From assembly GCF_014050145.1 (NCBI RefSeq), contig NZ_JACFYF010000017.1:1-59746 (forward strand): a stretch of 59,746 nt of DNA, written 5' to 3'. Each line of letters begins with the position of its first letter. Positions within the stretch are counted from its first letter, which is position 1. The translations under genes and the position numbers were made by a program. Below the pieces are notes generated by a model that saw only the letters and a program-made list of their open reading frames with translations, was not told where the DNA came from and searched no databases. This DNA is from Vibrio marinisediminis (lineage in GTDB: Bacteria > Pseudomonadota > Gammaproteobacteria > Enterobacterales > Vibrionaceae). Of the stretch, positions 1-9,764 are shown piece after piece.

Positions 1-63
1 GGATTCGAACCTCCGACCGCCTGGTTCGTAGCCAGGTACTCTATCCAGCTGAGCTAAGGGCGC
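1..63 (-). tRNA. tRNA-Arg (ACG), partial at window edge
   Basis: The first 63 bases match bases 264-326 and correspond to the 5' part of a tRNA-Arg on the minus strand, with anticodon ACG in the loop CTACGAA. The 3' end (about 14 nt of T arm, acceptor and CCA) lies outside the window. The 5' acceptor strand reads GCGCCCT, as in the complete second copy. Confidence 0.93.
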
Positions 64-129
64 ACGGAATGTGAACTATATCACAAAATCTTAGTTTTGA
101 AACAAAAAAATTGGTCAACGACCAATTAA

Positions 130-222
130 TGGCGGTGAAGGAGGGATTCGAACCCTCGATACGGTATCAAGCCGTATACTCCCTTAGCAGGGGAGCGCCT
201 TCAGCCTCTCGGCCACCTCACC
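130..222 (-). tRNA. tRNA-Ser (GCU)
   Basis: Complete 93-nt class II tRNA on the minus strand with encoded CCA. It begins GGTGAGGTGGCCGAG, has the anticodon loop CTGCTAA (anticodon GCU, reading AGC/AGU), a long variable arm and the T loop TTCGAAT. It closely resembles the E. coli tRNA-Ser(GCU). It is the first copy of two. Confidence 0.97.
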
Positions 223-249
223 GTTTTAATCTCTGGTAGTAAAAAATTA

Positions 250-326
250 TGGCGCGTCCTGGAGGATTCGAACCTCCGACCGCCTGGTTCGTAGCCAGGT
301 ACTCTATCCAGCTGAGCTAAGGGCGC
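250..326 (-). tRNA. tRNA-Arg (ACG)
   Basis: Complete 77-nt tRNA on the minus strand with encoded CCA and anticodon ACG (A34 is normally edited to inosine by TadA to read CGU/CGC/CGA). D arm, anticodon stem CCTGG/CCAGG and T arm GGAGG/CCTCC are well formed. The acceptor pairs GCGCCCT with AGGACGC, which leaves a C4-A69 mismatch. Discriminator base is G. Confidence 0.96.
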
Positions 327-392
327 ACGGAATGTGAACTATATCACAAAATCTTAGTTTTGAAACAAAAAAATTGGTCAACGACCAATTAA

Positions 393-485
393 TGGCGGTG
401 AAGGAGGGATTCGAACCCTCGATACGGTATCAAGCCGTATACTCCCTTAGCAGGGGAGCGCCTTCAGCCTCTCGGCCACCTCACC
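393..485 (-). tRNA. tRNA-Ser (GCU), second copy
   Basis: Identical to the tRNA-Ser at 130-222. As the promoter-proximal gene of the array on the minus strand, it is probably the first tRNA of the transcript started from the promoter at 501-528. Confidence 0.97.
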
Positions 486-500
486 GTCTTGCGGAGGCAC

Positions 501-528
501 ATATTACGATTTACCAAAAATAAGTCAA
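501..528 (-). promoter_or_regulatory. Promoter of the tRNA-Ser/tRNA-Arg array
   Basis: On the minus strand a TTGACT -35 box and a TAATAT -10 box are separated by 16 bp, 15 bp before the mature 5' end of tRNA-Ser. A GC-rich discriminator (GCCTCCGC) follows the -10 box, as in stringently controlled stable-RNA promoters. Confidence 0.75.
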
Positions 529-631
529 ACACTTTCTTGGCAAAAATAGTAAAAATTCTTTCAACCGTTGGCTATTTAACCAAAGCGGTGTTTATTCGTG
601 CTTTTCTGAAAGATTTTCCGTAATTTAGCCA

Positions 632-664
632 CAAAAAAAGCTGACAATATGTCAGCTTTTTTTT
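632..664 (-). terminator. Rho-independent terminator after csrA
   Basis: Stem AAAGCTGACA/TGTCAGCTTT with a short AT loop lies between csrA and the tRNA array. A-run and T-run flank it on both sides, so it could work in either direction. It ends the csrA message on the minus strand. Confidence 0.85.
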
Positions 665-669
665 AGTAA

Positions 670-867
670 TTAATAGTTACCTGAAGCAACGTTACCATTA
701 CCTTTTTCTGCCTGAATGCGCATGTAGATTTCTTCGCGATGAACAGACACTTCTTTCGGAGCGTTTACACCGATACGTACTTGGTTACCTTTAACGCCCA
801 GTACCGTTACAGTGACTTCATCACCGATCATTAGAGTTTCACCAACACGGCGAGTTAAAATTAGCAT
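670..867 (-). CDS. csrA: Carbon storage regulator CsrA
   Basis: Small RNA-binding dimer that represses or stabilises mRNAs by binding GGA motifs near ribosome binding sites; in vibrios it links carbon metabolism, quorum sensing and virulence. The 65-residue product begins [18 protein letters not shown], with the family's conserved N-terminal strands and the VHREEIY motif carrying the RNA-contacting Arg near residue 44. The ATG at 867 has an AAGGAG Shine-Dalgarno 8-9 nt upstream; the same frame is open for 19 more codons, which are not part of the protein. It lies downstream of lysC with a 93-bp gap and before the tRNA array, as in other vibrios. Confidence 0.98.
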   Translation of the reverse strand: MLILTRRVGETLMIGDEVTVTVLGVKGNQVRIGVNAPKEVSVHREEIYMRIQAEKGNGNVASGNY

Positions 868-960
868 TCTGTGCTCCTTGAGTAATCTCTTAAAATTTCT
901 TGCTACAAAGCCATTATCCAACAAAAGTTATATTTTCGTAAACTCTATTCTTATTCGAAT

Positions 961-2148
961 CTAGTTTAGAAAGGCATGTTTTGGTAGGCAAACGTGTGCT
1001 TCGCTCTGTGTTATATAAGCTTGATGCAAAATATTTGCAGCACTATCTACACAGTCAGGGAACAATGCAATAGTAAATGACTGATTATCTAGTTTTTGAT
1101 GAATTGTCATTATCTCATTATCAATTAGTAACTGATAACAAGACCCCGCCAACTCTTCTGCTTTTGCACCAACAGCGGTCAACAAGCTAATAAGCTGACG
1201 GTCCGCTACTTTTCCTTGTAAAACCAACTCTAGTTTAGAGTAAGCCTCTTGCTTGACAACAATACCAATCCAATCTGGGTGCTCAATCACATCCCAAATT
1301 GCAATACCGATCAGTTGACACTGTTTGGTTACCGCTAGCAACACTTCGCTGGCTATTTTAATCAAGCACATATCACGTTGAATTGCCAATCCACATACAG
1401 GCAATAAACAGGCATCACCTTTCACCAAGCTACCTTGATTGGCGCTAAAAGTCGATAAAACTCGTAATGGGACTTGGTTTTTCCATGCATACTGCACAGA
1501 AGGGAGATGAAGCACTTTTGCTCCGTGCTTAGCCATGCGCTCCATTGAAGGAAAATCTATTACATTCAACTTCTTTGCATCGCTAACCACACGAGGGTCG
1601 CAAGTATAAACACCGTCGACGTCCGTGAAAATTTGGCACTCATCTGCTTTTAAAACTCCGGCTAAAGCAACGGCTGTCGTATCGGAACCACCTCGTCCTA
1701 ATGTGGTGATATCCCCCTTCTCCGTAATGCCTTGAAAACCGGCAACAATAACAATTTTATCTTGTTGTAATAGATCCGTAATTGGCGCCGCGTCAATATG
1801 TTGGATCACTGCGTCATTATACTGGTTATCAGTGACAATCTTGGCTTGAGCACCAGTGAGCGAACACGCTGCGTAGCCCATCTTATTCAAAGTAATCGCT
1901 AAGAGTGCCATGGATATCTGCTCACCAGCAGACAGCAATACATCAAGCTCTCGGGCATCAGGCACACTATCAATTTGCTTAGCAAGACCTAACAAGCGAT
2001 TCGTTTCACCAGACATTGCTGAAACAACCACTACGACCTGATTGCCTTCATTTTTTGCATTGATAATGTGTTCTGCTACTTTGTAAATTCGTTCAATTGA
2101 ACCTACTGAAGTACCGCCAAACTTCTGCACGATAAGAGGCTTTTCCAC
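961..2148 (-). CDS. lysC: Aspartate kinase (monofunctional)
   Basis: Phosphorylates L-aspartate, the first step toward lysine, methionine, threonine and diaminopimelate. The 395-residue product has the kinase signature KFGGTS at residues 9-14 and GRGGSDTTAVALA near 150-162, with the TDVDGVYTCDPR substrate loop just after. The C-terminal third is where paired ACT domains should lie, but I do not see the usual ACT sequence patterns there. The start is GTG at 2148, preceded by AGGAAGG about 9 nt upstream. Position between alaS and csrA is the Vibrio arrangement. Subclass (LysC-type or another aspartokinase) is not certain. Confidence 0.9.
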   Translation of the reverse strand: MEKPLIVQKFGGTSVGSIERIYKVAEHIINAKNEGNQVVVVVSAMSGETNRLLGLAKQIDSVPDARELDVLLSAGEQISMALLAITLNKMGYAACSLTGAQAKIVTDNQYNDAVIQHIDAAPITDLLQQDKIVIVAGFQGITEKGDITTLGRGGSDTTAVALAGVLKADECQIFTDVDGVYTCDPRVVSDAKKLNVIDFPSMERMAKHGAKVLHLPSVQYAWKNQVPLRVLSTFSANQGSLVKGDACLLPVCGLAIQRDMCLIKIASEVLLAVTKQCQLIGIAIWDVIEHPDWIGIVVKQEAYSKLELVLQGKVADRQLISLLTAVGAKAEELAGSCYQLLIDNEIMTIHQKLDNQSFTIALFPDCVDSAANILHQAYITQSEAHVCLPKHAFLN

Positions 2149-2240
2149 CAGTATTAACCTTCCTAAGAGCTTTGTCTTAATCTGCTGCTCGATGTGTTTT
2201 CGAGTCGCTATTTTACAAACCAGAAAATTCAGGTTTGCTA

Positions 2241-2274
2241 CAAAAAAGAACGCTCAATCAAAAATGATTGAGCG
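2241..2274 (-). terminator. Terminator after alaS
   Basis: Perfect 10-bp stem CGCTCAATCA/TGATTGAGCG with a TTTT loop on the minus strand, followed by TTCTTTTTTG. It separates alaS from lysC, which therefore needs its own promoter in 2149-2240. Confidence 0.85.
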
Positions 2275-2295
2275 TAAGTATGTTTTTATGGGGTT

Positions 2296-4878
2296 TTATA
2301 GACGCTCGGCAATCCAAGCATCTACTGACTCCAACGCGCTCGGTAGCGCTGATGCATCAGTACCACCTGCTTGAGCCATGTCAGGACGACCGCCACCTTT
2401 ACCACCAACTTGCTGAGCAACCATATTAACCAGTTCACCCGCTTTAACTTTACCAGTCAGGTCTTTTGTTACGCCTGCAATCAGACCGACTTTATCATCC
2501 GCTACGTTACCTAGCATGATGATACCGCTACCTAGTTGGTTTTTAAGCTCATCAACCATGCCACGAAGTGCTTTGTTGTCTGCGCCGTCTAGTTTAGCAA
2601 CCAGAACTTTAACGCCAGCAATCTCTTTCACTTGGTCAGTTAAACTTGCGCTAGCTTGAGAAGCTAGCTTGTCTTTAAGCTGCTGAATCTCTTTTTCAAG
2701 TGCTTTAGTTTTACTTGCTGCATCAATCAGTTTTTCTTCGTATTTCGCTGTTTGCGCTTCGATTACATCTAGTGCAGCTTCGCCCGTTACCGCTTCAATA
2801 CGACGGATACCGGCAGCAATACCACCTTCAGAAGTGATCTTAAATAGTCCAATATCACCCGTGTTTGATGCGTGGATACCACCACAAAGCTCTGTTGAGA
2901 ATTCGCCCATTGAAAGTACGCGTACTTCATCGTCGTATTTCTCACCAAATAGTGCCATTGCGCCTTTTTGCTTAGCAGACTCGATATCCATTACATTGGT
3001 TTCGATGTCATGGTTGCGACGTACTTGTGCATTTACAAGACGTTCAACTTCTTTAAGTTCAGCGGCTGTCACACCTTCTAAGTGTGAAAAGTCGAAACGT
3101 AGGTTTTCTGCTTTAACTAGAGAACCTTTCTGCGTAACGTGCTCACCCAGTACTTTACGCAATGCTGCGTGCAATAAGTGTGTTGCCGAGTGGTTCAACG
3201 TGATCGCAGCACGACGAGCAGCATCAACCAATGCTTGTGCTTTATCGCCTTTCGCTACAACACCTTCAGTCAGTTCACCATGGTGAGCAATTGCGTTGCC
3301 TAGTTTTTGTGTATCTTCTACTTTGAACAAACCTGATTCAGTTTTGATCAAACCAGCATCGCCACACTGACCGCCCGATTCTGCATAGAATGGCGTTTGC
3401 TCTAAAATAACAATCGCTTTATCGCCTGCTGATAGTGATTCAACTTCCTCACCTTCAACAAACATCGCAACAACGGCACTGTCACCTTCTGTACCTGTGT
3501 AACCACAGAACTCAGTTTGTGCGTCTGTTTTAATGACTGCATTGTAGTCGGTGCCGAATTGACCTGCTTCACGTGCACGTTGACGCTGCTCTTCCATTGC
3601 TTTCTCGAAACCTTCTTCGTCGATAGCAAATTCGCGCTCGCGTGCCACATCGTTCGTCAAATCAGCAGGGAAGCCGTAAGTATCGTAAAGTTTAAATACG
3701 GTTTCACCATCAAGCACTTTGCCGTCAAGGTTATCTAATGCTTCATTAAGAATTGTCATGCCACGTTCAAGAGTACGTCCGAAGTTCTCTTCTTCAATAC
3801 GCAATACTTTTTCAACGACAGCTTGTTGACGCTTAAGTTCATCACCCGCGGTGCCCATGATTTCAGCAAGAATGCCAACCAATTTATGGAAGAACACACC
3901 TTGCGCACCAATCTTGTTACCGTGACGAACCGCACGACGGATGATACGACGTAGTACGTAGCCGCGACCTTCATTTGAAGGCATAACGCCATCAACGATT
4001 AGGAATGAGCATGAACGAATGTGGTCAGCAATAACGCGTAGAGACTGGTTTGATAGATCATCACAACCAATCACTTCAGCAGCAGCTTTAATTAGTGCTT
4101 GGAATACATCGATTTCGTAGTTTGAGTGAACGCCTTGCATGATTGCAGAAATACGCTCAATACCCATACCCGTATCAACCGATGGTTGTGGTAGCGGCTC
4201 CATAGTACCGTCAGCTTGACGGTTGAACTGCATAAATACGTTGTTCCAGATCTCGATAAAACGGTCACCATCTTCTTCTGGTGTGCCTGGACGGCCACCC
4301 CAGATGTGATCACCATGATCGTAGAAGATTTCAGTACATGGACCACAAGGACCAGTGTCACCCATCTGCCAGAAGTTATCTGACTCAAATGGCTTACCAC
4401 CTTTCTTGTCGCCGATGCGAATAATACGATCCGCTGGGATACCTACTTTTTGATTCCAAATATCAAATGCTTCGTCATCTGTTTCATAGATAGTAACCAG
4501 TAGACGATCTTTTGGTAGCTGTAGTGTTTCAGTTAAGAATTCCCATGCAAAAGCAATCGCATCTTCTTTGAAGTAATCACCGAAGCTGAAGTTGCCTAGC
4601 ATTTCAAAGAAAGTATGGTGGCGAGCGGTGAAACCAACGTTCTCAAGATCGTTGTGTTTACCACCAGCACGTACACAGCGTTGGGCCGTAGTTGCTCGTG
4701 TGTAGGCGCGTTTTTCTAAACCTAAGAAACAATCTTTAAATTGGTTCATACCTGCGTTAGTGAAAAGCAAGGTTGGGTCGTTATGCGGTACTAACGATGA
4801 ACTTTCTACGATTTGGTGTCCTTTGCTTTCAAAGAACTTAAGGAACGCGTTACGAACCTCATCTGTGCTCATGTACAT
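2296..4878 (-). CDS. alaS: Alanine--tRNA ligase
   Basis: Charges tRNA-Ala in the cytoplasm and clears Ser/Gly mischarging. The 860-residue product has, in order, the class II catalytic domain with the [13 protein letters not shown] motif, the tRNA-recognition region, the editing domain with HSATHLLH near residue 565 and the zinc-binding [10 protein letters not shown] near 663, and a C-terminal C-Ala domain rich in Gly near the end. I start it at [10 protein letters not shown], matching Vibrio homologues and preceded by AGGAAGAG; 17 upstream in-frame codons are leader. Length is normal. A TACAAT box at about 4917-4922 may be its -10 element. Confidence 0.98.
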   Translation of the reverse strand: MYMSTDEVRNAFLKFFESKGHQIVESSSLVPHNDPTLLFTNAGMNQFKDCFLGLEKRAYTRATTAQRCVRAGGKHNDLENVGFTARHHTFFEMLGNFSFGDYFKEDAIAFAWEFLTETLQLPKDRLLVTIYETDDEAFDIWNQKVGIPADRIIRIGDKKGGKPFESDNFWQMGDTGPCGPCTEIFYDHGDHIWGGRPGTPEEDGDRFIEIWNNVFMQFNRQADGTMEPLPQPSVDTGMGIERISAIMQGVHSNYEIDVFQALIKAAAEVIGCDDLSNQSLRVIADHIRSCSFLIVDGVMPSNEGRGYVLRRIIRRAVRHGNKIGAQGVFFHKLVGILAEIMGTAGDELKRQQAVVEKVLRIEEENFGRTLERGMTILNEALDNLDGKVLDGETVFKLYDTYGFPADLTNDVAREREFAIDEEGFEKAMEEQRQRAREAGQFGTDYNAVIKTDAQTEFCGYTGTEGDSAVVAMFVEGEEVESLSAGDKAIVILEQTPFYAESGGQCGDAGLIKTESGLFKVEDTQKLGNAIAHHGELTEGVVAKGDKAQALVDAARRAAITLNHSATHLLHAALRKVLGEHVTQKGSLVKAENLRFDFSHLEGVTAAELKEVERLVNAQVRRNHDIETNVMDIESAKQKGAMALFGEKYDDEVRVLSMGEFSTELCGGIHASNTGDIGLFKITSEGGIAAGIRRIEAVTGEAALDVIEAQTAKYEEKLIDAASKTKALEKEIQQLKDKLASQASASLTDQVKEIAGVKVLVAKLDGADNKALRGMVDELKNQLGSGIIMLGNVADDKVGLIAGVTKDLTGKVKAGELVNMVAQQVGGKGGGRPDMAQAGGTDASALPSALESVDAWIAERL

Positions 4879-5049
4879 GCAGCTCTTCCTGAAAATAGTC
4901 GAGATAGAATTTTGCTGTATTGTACACATAAGCGAGTGGTAGATGCTAGCGTGGCAATTGCTCTATTTTGTCGCTTTTGACAATGATTTTTGCCTCAGCA
5001 AGACAAAAGCGAATGAATCACTGAGAAAACAGGCAATTAGCCTAGGATG

Positions 5050-5154
5050 TCACCATTGATTTTCTTCACAATCGTCCAATGCATCTATGATTTGTTCCAT
5101 ACGAAAAACACGATATTGCCGTAAGAGAAGTGGCTGCAGAGACGGCTTACTATT
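5050..5154 (-). pseudogene. recX: Probable recX remnant (C-terminal fragment)
   Basis: In Vibrio and E. coli recX, the RecA modulator, lies between recA and alaS. No intact recX is present. Immediately upstream of alaS a minus-strand frame reads LLLRQYRVFRMEQIIDALDD before a stop. This aligns with the C-terminus of RecX, which ends in a pattern like (F/L)-L-x-Y-R-G-(Y/F)-x-(M/F)-(E/D)-x-I-x-x-(A/I). Upstream in the same frame are stop codons and a piece RRKYERSQRLKEQ that could match the preceding region. No start codon or ribosome binding site remains. The match is from memory and short, so this is a probable and not a proven remnant. Confidence 0.55.
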
Positions 5155-5282
5155 TTAATCTTTTTTACCCTTCAATTATTGTTCTTTGAGTCGTTGACTC
5201 CTCTCATATTTCCGCCGTTGAACCCCCTATTTCATTGCCGATAACACTATTGATTTTAGTGATTACACAAATTCCACATACA

Positions 5283-5309
5283 AAAAAAGCCCCCTAAATT
5301 AGGGGGCTT
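5283..5309 (-). terminator. Terminator after tpl
   Basis: Minus-strand stem GCCCCCTA/TAGGGGGC with an AT loop followed by TTTTTTT, 26 bp after the tpl stop codon. It closes tpl as a single-gene transcript. Confidence 0.9.
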
Positions 5310-5334
5310 CGAATCTTAGCTATAAGCTAACTAA

Positions 5335-6744
<1,410 letters not shown>

Positions 6745-6995
6745 TTAATGGTCATATTCTTTATTTAATTGGGTGTATCCCCAAACTTCGAAGCTATTAA
6801 AGTCTTTTTTTTGGATTAAGGGAATACCTCGCCAATCGGTATATTTTGATAGTTTCGTATAGAAAAATAGACGCGGACTTTATTGCTAAAATTAGATATC
6901 AGAGACGTTGTTTTTTTCATTTCTATGATTGATCGGTATTGCACGAGAAAGTCCATTTTGATAGCAAGTGGCTATAATGAGACGTGGTTAACGCT

Positions 6996-7045
6996 TTAGT
7001 ATGTACATTTAGCTGTACTCATTTCTTTACACCCCTCCTGTAAAG
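6996..7045 (-). promoter_or_regulatory. tpl leader: hairpin with Shine-Dalgarno in loop and 8-codon ORF
   Basis: On the minus strand a 7-bp stem CTTTACA/TGTAAAG (7039-7045 and 7025-7031 on plus numbering) encloses the loop GGAGGGG, a near-perfect ribosome binding site. An ATG at 7022 follows and opens MSTAKCTY, whose last codon is TAC (Tyr) before TAA. The stop is 269 nt from the tpl ATG. The layout resembles the tnaC leader of tryptophanase operons, but the peptide is much shorter. The function is inference only. Confidence 0.35.
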
Positions 7046-7217
7046 CCCCTCTTTTGTTCAAATAGCCCTCTCTTTTACACAAAACTAACAATAAGGCCGC
7101 AAGTAATTAATTATTTGTATCGCAAAAATCACAACAAAAAGTAGAAAATCACCCTTTATGAAGCCCCGATGGTCTAAAATACCACCAACCACCACCCCAC
7201 CAACTCCTGCTTTATAA

Positions 7218-7235
7218 AATAAATATCAATTTACA
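7218..7235. promoter_or_regulatory. Weak TyrR-box candidate upstream of tpl
   Basis: The plus strand reads AATAAA-N6-TTTACA (minus: TGTAAA-N6-TTTATT) against the TyrR consensus TGTAAA-N6-TTTACA. One half is perfect and the other matches at four of six positions, but it lacks the invariant partner base. TyrR control of tpl is known in enterobacteria; binding here is speculative. Confidence 0.25.
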
Positions 7236-7476
7236 ATCAGCTCTCCACCTGCTTATGTTGCCTATTTGTTGGTGAATATGTTTGATGTATTTATTACCAA
7301 TGCAAAATAAATGGATTTAGCATTTAAATAATCATAATTATTAACAATTATATTAAATGTATTTTTCTGCCTACCTGATCGGTTTCATTTAATGAATAAA
7401 AATAAACTCAGAATCTACTGATAAATAAAAATAGGAATTAAAAAACACTTGAGAATCTTATGATCTTAATTAAATA

Positions 7477-7492
7477 AGTGCTCTGGATCACA
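7477..7492 (-). promoter_or_regulatory. CRP-like site upstream of tpl
   Basis: The minus strand reads TGTGA-TCCAGA-GCACT, one perfect and one three-of-five half-site of the CRP consensus TGTGA-N6-TCACA. A TAAGAT hexamer lies about 25 bp downstream. Catabolite control is known for tpl and tna genes elsewhere. Confidence 0.5.
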
Positions 7493-7892
7493 AAATAATA
7501 TGGGTGACGCTACTCTCGTATTCTTAGTCAAAAACAAATACTAATAAAAATATTCATATCTGAATTAAAGACTGGTAATAGCGGTATTATTTTTAGTTAG
7601 AAAAGCCCTTCAGCTAACCAGCCATGGAAGCGCACTGATTTTCGTACGCATTGATTGAAAACCACTCACGTTCAAAAGGAAGAATGATATTGAACAACTT
7701 TGGGGAAATGACATCAGGAGTAAGTAGAGTGGTGAGAATAGACGACTGTTACTCGCTAGGGTGGCAATGCACTTACAATAGTAACAATCACCGCCGCAAC
7801 CTATATGCTCGACTAGAGTTCCTTATATCACTCACAGAAGCACTCTGGTGCTTGAGAGCGACTCACTGAGCTGGTGGTACTGGTAGTGCAGA

Positions 7893-7926
7893 TAAAACAA
7901 AGCCCCGCTCAGTTAGAGCAGGGCTT
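7893..7926 (-). terminator. Terminator after recA
   Basis: Minus-strand stem AAGCCCTGCTC/GAGCGGGGCTT (one T-G wobble) with loop TAACT, followed by TTGTTTTATC, 32 bp after the recA stop. It isolates recA from tpl, so tpl is not a recA-operon gene. Confidence 0.85.
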
Positions 7927-7957
7927 GATATAGAAGCTAATATAAGAGAGTGAGGTG

Positions 7958-8998
7958 TTAGAACTCTTCTTCTTGAGGCATTTCACCCGTTTCAGGCTCA
8001 TCAGGTTGAGCTGGAGTCAGCAGCATTTCACGTAGCTTGCTATCAATCGTTTGAGCAGCTTCAGGGTTCTCTTTTAGATACTTACAAGCATTCGCTTTAC
8101 CCTGACCGATCTTATCGCCGTTATAGCTATACCATGCGCCCGCTTTTTCAACCAACTTGTGCTTCACACCCAAGTCAACCAGCTCACCTTCACGGTTAAA
8201 ACCTTGACCGTATAGAATCTGAGTTTCAGCTTGTTTAAATGGCGCAGCGATCTTGTTCTTAACCACTTTAATACGTGTTTCGTTACCAACTACTTCATCG
8301 CCATCTTTAATCGAACCCGTACGGCGGATATCAAGACGGACAGAAGCGTAGAACTTAAGTGCATTACCACCAGTCGTGGTTTCTGGGTTACCAAACATCA
8401 CACCAATCTTCATACGGATTTGGTTAATGAAGATACACATACAGTTAGACTGCTTTAGGTTACCAGTAAGCTTACGCATTGCTTGCGAAAGCATACGAGC
8501 CTGAAGACCCATGTGGCTATCGCCCATTTCGCCTTCAATTTCTGCTTTTGGTGTTAATGCAGCAACTGAGTCGACAACCAGAACATCAATCGCACCAGAA
8601 CGAGCTAATGCATCACAGATTTCTAGCGCTTGCTCACCCGTATCAGGCTGAGAGACAAGCAGTGCATCAATATCAACACCCAATTTCTTAGCGTAGATTG
8701 GATCAAGAGCGTGCTCAGCATCAATAAACGCACAGGTTTTACCTACACGTTGAGCCGCAGCAATAAGCTCAAGAGTCAGTGTTGTTTTACCTGATGACTC
8801 TGGACCATAAACTTCAACGATACGACCCATTGGCAAACCGCCAGCACCTAATGCGATGTCTAGAGAAAGTGAACCAGTAGAAATGGTTTCTACGTCCATG
8901 GTGCGGTTATCACCAAGGCGCATGATTGAGCCTTTACCGAATTGCTTTTCAATCTGACCTAGCGCAGCGGCGAGGGCTTTTTGTTTATTCTCGTCCAT
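7958..8998 (-). CDS. recA: Recombinase RecA
   Basis: ATP-dependent strand-exchange protein and SOS co-protease. The 346-residue product starts [10 protein letters not shown], has Walker A GPESSGKT at 65-72, the loop segments for DNA binding ([24 protein letters not shown] region, about 193-216) and an acidic C-terminus. The ATG at 8998 has GGAGAAAG upstream; eight more open codons precede it and are not used in homologues. It is a single-gene unit here: recX, its usual partner downstream, has been lost, and cinA ends 190 bp upstream. Confidence 0.98.
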   Translation of the reverse strand: MDENKQKALAAALGQIEKQFGKGSIMRLGDNRTMDVETISTGSLSLDIALGAGGLPMGRIVEVYGPESSGKTTLTLELIAAAQRVGKTCAFIDAEHALDPIYAKKLGVDIDALLVSQPDTGEQALEICDALARSGAIDVLVVDSVAALTPKAEIEGEMGDSHMGLQARMLSQAMRKLTGNLKQSNCMCIFINQIRMKIGVMFGNPETTTGGNALKFYASVRLDIRRTGSIKDGDEVVGNETRIKVVKNKIAAPFKQAETQILYGQGFNREGELVDLGVKHKLVEKAGAWYSYNGDKIGQGKANACKYLKENPEAAQTIDSKLREMLLTPAQPDEPETGEMPQEEEF

Positions 8999-9085
8999 TA
9001 CTTTCTCCAAACTATCCATCATGGTTGGTGGATAAAAAATCTAATTCGTTCTGTTCAGCATCTACCGAACAATTTATGAATGCCA

Positions 9086-9107
9086 TTATACTGTTGATTC
9101 ATACAGT
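9086..9107 (-). promoter_or_regulatory. recA promoter with LexA (SOS) box
   Basis: The minus strand has CTGT-ATGAATCA-ACAG at 9092-9107, a LexA box of the CTGT-N8-ACAG type, directly abutting a perfect TATAAT -10 box at 9086-9091. The operator fills the promoter spacer, as expected for SOS repression of recA. Confidence 0.9.
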
Positions 9108-9188
9108 GTCCATACCTGTATGGATTTTTTTTGCTCTTGCACGCTAGAGTACTGATCTAGCAGCAATTTTAAAATTTATTAACAAAAA

Positions 9189-9680
9189 CTATGAACTTTC
9201 GCCCAAATACTCACACAGGGTTTTTAGGGCATATTCAACGGCTTGTGAGCGAACCTTCGCTCTATCACCCATAAAATACTGTGTACTCACCTTCTGCCAA
9301 CCTTTTTTGTCTGCAAAAGCAAAACAAACCGTCCCTACGGGTTTATCATCACTGCCTCCTGCTGGTCCAGCAATGCCACTGATTGAAACCGCAATAGTCG
9401 CATTGGCATGATTCAATGCCCCCTGCACCATTTCGATTACCACAACCTCACTTACCGCACCATAAGAGGCTAAGCTCGACGCTTGCACAGCAAGCATTTC
9501 CATCTTAGCTTCATTGCTATAGGTGACAAAAGCACGGTCAAACCAAGCTGAGCTCCCCGCGATATCGGTTACCGCTGTCGCAACGCCACCACCAGTACAC
9601 GATTCAGCGGTAGTTAAAATATGCTGATGCTTTAACAACAATTTACCTAACTCAATACTTAATGTTTGGTGTGATTCCAT
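9189..9680 (-). CDS. pncC: Nicotinamide-nucleotide amidohydrolase, CinA C-terminal type (PncC)
   Basis: Deamidates nicotinamide mononucleotide to nicotinate mononucleotide, recycling NMN produced by DNA ligase. The 163-residue product is the stand-alone CinA C-terminal domain, with TAESCTGGG near residues 24-32 and [18 protein letters not shown] near 100-117. I start at ATG 9680 because TTGAGGA lies 7 nt upstream; a TTG five codons earlier would swallow that site. It sits between mutS (divergent) and recA as in other vibrios, where it is often called cinA. Confidence 0.92.
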   Translation of the reverse strand: MESHQTLSIELGKLLLKHQHILTTAESCTGGGVATAVTDIAGSSAWFDRAFVTYSNEAKMEMLAVQASSLASYGAVSEVVVIEMVQGALNHANATIAVSISGIAGPAGGSDDKPVGTVCFAFADKKGWQKVSTQYFMGDRAKVRSQAVEYALKTLCEYLGESS

Positions 9681-9764
9681 GTTCAAAATCCTCAATGTGA
9701 CTTTTCGCCCGAGATCGATTCACGTATCCTAAGCCGCAATTGTCATAAACGAAAGAAGTTAGCC

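Larger units (their letters stand above)
1..486. repeat. Tandem duplication of a tRNA-Arg/tRNA-Ser unit, 263-bp period
   Basis: Bases 1-223 recur at 264-486 with no difference that I can see, covering tRNA-Arg, a 66-bp spacer and tRNA-Ser. The two units are joined by an unduplicated link at 224-249. Identity of the non-coding spacer, and not only of the tRNAs, points to recent duplication or ongoing gene conversion. The array probably continues left of the window, since the first unit is cut by the edge. Confidence 0.93.

Noticed and set aside
2192-4942. Several plus- and minus-strand frames overlapping alaS
   Set aside because: They are alternative-frame shadows of the conserved alaS coding sequence.
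6816-6956. 46-codon minus-strand frame just upstream of tpl ending in Pro, considered as a TnaC-like leader
   Set aside because: It lacks the Trp-Phe-Asn and Asp residues of TnaC and has no ribosome binding site; the downstream enzyme also appears to use tyrosine.
7651-7869. 72-codon plus-strand frame between tpl and recA
   Set aside because: TTG start, no ribosome binding site, no recognisable domain, and composition like the surrounding non-coding DNA.
9110-9133. TCCATACCTGTATGGA palindrome followed by T8 near recA, considered as a plus-strand terminator
   Set aside because: No plus-strand gene precedes it. It lies just upstream of the recA LexA box and is more likely promoter-region DNA; its half resembles but does not complete a second LexA box.
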